Position numbers and translations under genes: made by a program
Part shown: positions 60,879-64,000 of the stretch, piece by piece
How the letters are laid out: each line of letters starts with the position of its first letter
How positions within the stretch are numbered: position 1 is the stretch's first letter
The notes under the pieces: model-generated
What the model saw: only the letters and a program-made list of their open reading frames with translations
Database searches by the model: none
What the model was told of the DNA's origin: nothing
From: Flavobacterium covae
Lineage (GTDB): Bacteria > Bacteroidota > Bacteroidia > Flavobacteriales > Flavobacteriaceae
Assembly: GCA_019565575.1 (NCBI GenBank)
Contig: CP067379.1
Location: 1,178,001 to 1,242,000 of the forward strand
DNA length: 64,000 bases
Direction of reading: 5' to 3'

Positions 60879-61721
60879 TCATTTTCTAAACTTCTCTTCT
60901 AATTTATTATCCAAATTCATTAAAAACTCTCTTCCATAAAGTCCATTTTCTAATTCGTCATATAAAAACGTAGGAAGTGATTTTTCACAATTCGTTTTTT
61001 GACTCAAAATTGCCATACATAAAGCAGCAACCGTGTCTGTATCTCCCCCATAACTTATCCCTTTTTGTAAACATTCGTAGATTGAAGTCGCTTCTGAAAC
61101 CAACTTAATCACTGCTTTTGTAGTAGGATAACCGTGCATATCAATGGGAGCGATAATTTCATAGGTTTCATTTTCGTTCAAAGTCAAATTTAAAAATTCA
61201 ATCAAATCATACTTTGTGTCTAAACCATATCTGTAAAAATGCACTGCCAAAGCGATACGTTTTGCACATTGGATTCCTTCAGTGGTATTATGTGATGTTT
61301 TAGCCTGAATTTCGGAACATTTCAACAACGTTGGAATATCCTTTATAAATCCAATAGGATACGCCCGCATTGCCGAACCATTACCACTACTTTGAAAAGT
61401 AAGATTTGCCATAAATTCATTTCCATTCTTACTTATGTCAAGCGCGTTATAAACCCTATCTGAATAGCCTCTTCGTTTATCCCTATGAAAAACCTCCACA
61501 AACTTTTGAGCTACTCGTTCTTCAGTCCAGCCTAGGTCTTCCAAAACTAGTTCAGTGATAGCAATCGCCATTTGTGTATCATCAGTATATCTCTTGTATA
61601 TTTCTGTATATAATCCGTGTGGATAATAGGTCGTTACATCATTATACTCATCAATAAATTCTTGCTTTTGGAACTCAAAACCAGCTCCATAAGCGTCTCC
61701 TATAGCTGCTTGTAAAATCAT
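60879..61721 (-). CDS. ADP-ribosylglycohydrolase family protein
   Basis: 280 aa from the ATG at 61721 (MILQAAIGDAYGAGFEF); that ATG overlaps the NADAR stop (ATGA). DraG/ARH signature: GDAYGAG, RYTDDTQMAIAI (Mg-binding Thr-Asp-Asp) and GGDTDTVAALCMAIL (second metal site). Removes ADP-ribose from proteins or nucleic acids, or cleaves small ADP-ribose conjugates. Confidence 0.93.
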   Translation of the reverse strand: MILQAAIGDAYGAGFEFQKQEFIDEYNDVTTYYPHGLYTEIYKRYTDDTQMAIAITELVLEDLGWTEERVAQKFVEVFHRDKRRGYSDRVYNALDISKNGNEFMANLTFQSSGNGSAMRAYPIGFIKDIPTLLKCSEIQAKTSHNTTEGIQCAKRIALAVHFYRYGLDTKYDLIEFLNLTLNENETYEIIAPIDMHGYPTTKAVIKLVSEATSIYECLQKGISYGGDTDTVAALCMAILSQKTNCEKSLPTFLYDELENGLYGREFLMNLDNKLEEKFRK

Positions 61722-62254
61722 TGTTTCTCGATTAATATATCCCTCACTTCCATCAATGCAAATCCCAATAAATTTAGTCCGTTCCAAGTTTTAGGATTAT
61801 TTGCCTTTGGATCATTGCCAATTAGACCAATACCCCAAATTTTATCCACGGGACTAGCTTCGACTAAGATTCTGTTATTGGTATTTAGTAAAAATTCTTT
61901 CAATTCTTCATTTTGAGAGAATTTATGATAATTTCCTTGAACTACTATATCAAATCGATGGGCATTCCAAATTTCATTATCGAAATCCTTTACCAATCTA
62001 CCTAGTTTTTTAGCCTGATGAGGAGAATTTGCCTTGATGATTTTATCAAACATTTCTTCATCATTAAACAATTTTGCTTTTTGTGCCATCATCCAATGTT
62101 CGGCAGTTGAAAAAGAAATTCCGTCTACAGTAAATGAACTCTGCCACCATTGACTAAAACAAGTTTTGGTTATACTTCCGTCATTTGAAGGTTGATGTCC
62201 CCAAAAGAAAAGGAACTTCGTATTTTTATCTATATTTTCTATTGTGTATTTCAT
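61718..62254 (-). CDS. NADAR-domain protein (YbiA/RibX type)
   Basis: 178 aa. Family pattern intact: FLFFWGHQP, SQWWQSSFTVDG, TAEHWMMAQKAKLF, KKLGRLV, VEASPVDKIWGIGL and WNGLNLLGFALMEVR. NADAR enzymes are N-glycosidases acting on riboflavin precursors or on ADP-ribose attached to nucleobases. Its ATG overlaps the stop of the PRPP-synthetase-like gene and its stop overlaps the start of the glycohydrolase, so the three are translated as a coupled unit. Confidence 0.94.
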   Translation of the reverse strand: MKYTIENIDKNTKFLFFWGHQPSNDGSITKTCFSQWWQSSFTVDGISFSTAEHWMMAQKAKLFNDEEMFDKIIKANSPHQAKKLGRLVKDFDNEIWNAHRFDIVVQGNYHKFSQNEELKEFLLNTNNRILVEASPVDKIWGIGLIGNDPKANNPKTWNGLNLLGFALMEVRDILIEKQ

Positions 62255-63080
62255 TCTATTTCAATCTTAATCGTTTGAACTTTTTCTTCTTCAAAATCTT
62301 TAAAAGAATTGGTTGTAAAGATTTTTTCAAAAATTTGTAATTGATCGAATCCTTTGTTAAAAATTCCGTGGCTAACAGCCAAATATAATTTGCCAGCCTT
62401 CTTTTTTTGTAATGCTTCGGCTAATCCTATAAAAGTTCCGCCTCCGTCGCATATATCATCTACAATTAAACAAGCTTTTCCTTGTAAATCATCGGTATAT
62501 ACTTTAAAATCTTTCAGTTTTCCTGTTTTTACATCTCGGCTTTTGCTAGCTTCGACTACTTCGACACCGCCTAAATATTCAGAGACTTTATATATTTTCT
62601 TTAAAGCACCGCCATCTGGTGAAATTAAAATTACTTCTTCACCAATATTTTCAATTACTTTTTCAATAAATTTATAATTGGTTATGACTTGGCAATTGTT
62701 AAGTACCGCAGGAGTTACTTCGCTATGCGCATCAAAAACATACACTTTAGAAAGGTTTAAACTGTTCAAGATATCAGCATACACTTTTACCGAAAGTGGT
62801 TCACCAGGAATCATTACACGATCTTGTCTTGCTGCTGGAAAGTACGGAATGAAAAGTTCAATTTCTTTTACCTCCATTCTTCTCAAAGCATCAATCGTTA
62901 AAATAATTAATCCAAAATCGTTAAAACTATTTGCACGATGGGTAATGATAACTTTTGAGTAGTATCAAATGGTTGAATTTTTATATGGGGTTCTCCTCCA
63001 GAAAAAGTGAATGTTTGATATTCAATTTGGTTTTGTATTCCAAAGGGAGTGAAGCTGTTATCTAAATTTAATACGAACAT
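62251..63080 (-). CDS. prs: Ribose-phosphate pyrophosphokinase-like protein, frameshifted
   Basis: About 276 aa when restored, shorter than housekeeping PRPP synthetases (~310-320). ATG 63080 (MFVLNLDNSFTPFGIQNQIE); one base missing in the T4 run 62953-62956 separates it from the rest: corrected join FDTTQKVIITHRANSFNDFG. Motifs: TFSGGEPHIKI, YFPAARQDRVM, VFDAHSEVTP, ISPDGGALKK and the PRPP loop IVDDICDGGGTF. Either supplies PRPP to the NAMPT, or, like the phage enzyme Adps, pyrophosphorylates ADP-ribose. Heads the minus-strand cluster behind a promoter with two palindromes. Confidence 0.88.
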
Positions 63081-63091
63081 ATCTTTATAAG

Positions 63092-63112
63092 TTTGCGTTA
63101 ATGTTACGCAAA
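63092..63112. promoter_or_regulatory. Operator candidate 1 (21-bp palindrome) over the prs -7 box
   Basis: TTTGCGT-N7-ACGCAAA, perfect 7-bp arms, overlapping the -7 element at 63109-63116 and ending 12 bases upstream of the prs start codon. Confidence 0.75.
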
Positions 63113-63139
63113 TATAAAACGTATTTTTTTATTGACAAA
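63109..63139 (-). promoter_or_regulatory. Promoter of the NAD/ADP-ribose cluster
   Basis: On the minus strand: TTTG (63139-63136), 19-bp spacer, TATATTTG (63116-63109), a full match to the Bacteroidota consensus; 28-base leader to the prs ATG. Confidence 0.8.
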
Positions 63140-63143
63140 ATAT

Positions 63144-63164
63144 TTTGTGTTTTTTTTACGCAAA
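63144..63164. promoter_or_regulatory. Operator candidate 2 (21-bp palindrome) upstream of the prs -33 box
   Basis: TTTGTGT-N7-ACGCAAA: same arm sequence and same 7-base spacer as candidate 1 with a single arm mismatch; the two sites are 52 bp apart, close to five helical turns. Confidence 0.65.
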
Positions 63165-63314
63165 GTTGATTTTAGAGAAATTTATAAGATAACCACAGAT
63201 GACACTTTTTGAAACCTATATTTTTGAGAATAGCTTACTTTCTAAAATAAAAATACGTTTACAACTTGACAGAATGAATATCAAAATGCTCAAAATGACT
63301 GATTTTAATCTGTG

Positions 63315-63334
63315 CTCCCGATAGCTATCGGGAG
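63315..63334. repeat. 20-bp palindrome of the dispersed-repeat type
   Basis: CTCCCGATAGCTATCGGGAG, containing the same 16-mer as 52832-52847; preceded by TGATTTTAATCTGTG, another element of this repeat class. Lies in the 320-bp gap between nrtR and prs. Confidence 0.85.
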
Positions 63335-63403
63335 TGGCAATTTTTATAAGCTATTGCACTTAATTTAATTATTCAATATCAAAAGTTAATTGAAGTAAAT
63401 GCT

Positions 63404-64000
63404 TTACGCAAACTTGATTTCAAAAACCATTCCGTCTTTAGAAAGTTCTTCGTATTTAGCAACGTTAAATTTAAAAAATTTAGCTGGACGACCAGATTTT
63501 GGATGATGGATATGATCTGTTTCTTCAATAAAACCTAAACTGAGAATCTTTTTTCTAAAATTACGTCGGTCAATTTCTTTTCCGATAATAGATGTATATA
63601 GATGTTCCAAATCCGAAAATAAAAATTCTTTGGGAAGTAAATCAAAACCTATAGGTTGGTACCTTAATTTAGCTTGTAAACGTTCTAAAGCTTTACTTAC
63701 AATTTTATTATGGTCAAAAGCCATTTTAGGAATTTCATCTACTTTAACCCAACATACGGCATCAGCATCAGTGTCGGCGATTAATTTTAATTTAGATGGA
63801 TTCACAAGTGCAAAATATGCAACAGAAATTACTCGGTTTCTAGAATCGCGATACACATCATCCCCAAAAGTATAAAGTTGCTCAATATAGTTTACTGTAA
63901 CATTGGTCTCTTCTTTGAGTTCTCGTTTTATAGCATCTATCAATGATTCATTTTCTTTTACTAATCCACCAGGTAGTGCCCAGTGTAATGTATCTGTACC
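63404..64000 (-). CDS. nrtR: NrtR-like Nudix transcriptional regulator (5' end outside window)
   Basis: Partial, at least 198 aa. Nudix domain with box GGLVKENESLIDAIKRELKEE followed by TNV (the final Gly replaced by Asn, suggesting weak or no catalysis), then a winged-helix domain (DLEHLYTSIIGKEIDRRNFRKKIL, HHPKSGRPAKFFKF) as in NrtR, the ADP-ribose-sensing repressor of NAD genes. It reads towards the prs cluster, with a 320-bp gap containing the two palindromes. The N-terminus is cut by the window edge. Confidence 0.88.
   Translation of the reverse strand, partial: GTDTLHWALPGGLVKENESLIDAIKRELKEETNVTVNYIEQLYTFGDDVYRDSRNRVISVAYFALVNPSKLKLIADTDADAVCWVKVDEIPKMAFDHNKIVSKALERLQAKLRYQPIGFDLLPKEFLFSDLEHLYTSIIGKEIDRRNFRKKILSLGFIEETDHIHHPKSGRPAKFFKFNVAKYEELSKDGMVFEIKFA

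Noticed and set aside
61722..61787. N-terminal extension of the ADP-ribosylglycohydrolase
   Set aside because: It overlaps the conserved C-terminus of NADAR in another frame; the ATG at 61721 with an ATGA overlap fits better.
63392..63412. Third operator of the TTTGCGT-N7-ACGCAAA type
   Set aside because: Only the ACGCAAA half is present; it is the reverse of the nrtR stop region and has no matching left arm.

Overview
The window comes from an AT-rich member of the Bacteroidota, almost certainly Flavobacteriaceae (a Flavobacterium-type genome). Evidence: TTTG-N19/20-TAnnTTTG promoters, a very large S8 protease with a type IX secretion sorting domain, SusC/TonB-type receptor with carboxypeptidase-like N-terminal domain, DUF6646 barrel, the yicC-gmk-nadD order, an isolated atpDC pair, and a Bacteroidota-type T6SS (TssD/VgrG) locus. 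There is no rRNA, no CRISPR array and no complete insertion sequence.

Layout. 0.1-14.1 kb: EamA transporter, HMA-domain lipoprotein, T9SS-exported subtilase, rnpA, a TPR sensor kinase/response regulator pair next to three tandem copies of a small secreted protein, a PPP phosphatase, DUF6646 barrel and PhnA-like protein, then tRNA-Gly(TCC). 14.7-30.8 kb: T6SS island with two hcp/tssD genes, one complete vgrG, a GFSRGA lipase effector with lipoprotein immunity, then two partial vgrG copies, each followed by a new effector and its immunity genes (metzincin-like protease with three immunity copies; papain-fold toxin), then three further papain-fold toxin cassettes that lack a delivery domain. The array ends inside a truncated toxin copy, right at a ketoacyl-synthase gene. 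30.9-50 kb: housekeeping genes (KAS, recX, TonB receptor plus SGNH lipoprotein, atpDC, bioF, Pif1-like helicase, ArsC-like, EamA, di-haem peroxidase, yicC, gmk, nadD, amidase). 51.3-64 kb: one long minus-strand run built around NAD and ADP-ribose: NrtR-like Nudix regulator, PRPP-synthetase-like protein, NADAR, ADP-ribosylglycohydrolase, MBL hydrolase, AlbA-type ATPase, macro domain, DUF4291, RNA 2'-phosphotransferase KptA, a decayed macro-domain gene, an AAA ATPase, a PPP phosphatase and a NAMPT.

How they work together. The T6SS island looks like a modular arsenal: the conserved VgrG base is followed by interchangeable 'VgrG tail + effector + immunity' modules, and the last effector is followed by spare toxin/immunity cassettes sharing a junction sequence. 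The repeats that would let them recombine are visible directly. The NAD/ADP-ribose cluster seems to couple NAD salvage to RNA or nucleotide ADP-ribose processing, and its promoter carries two matching 21-bp palindromes over and upstream of the core elements, suitable for the NrtR-type repressor encoded next to it.

Caution: about 25 genes or gene copies are broken by single-base indels, nearly all in homopolymers and mostly a missing A/T, including the essential rnpA and gmk. Most are probably sequencing errors, so I give restored gene extents and mark each break.
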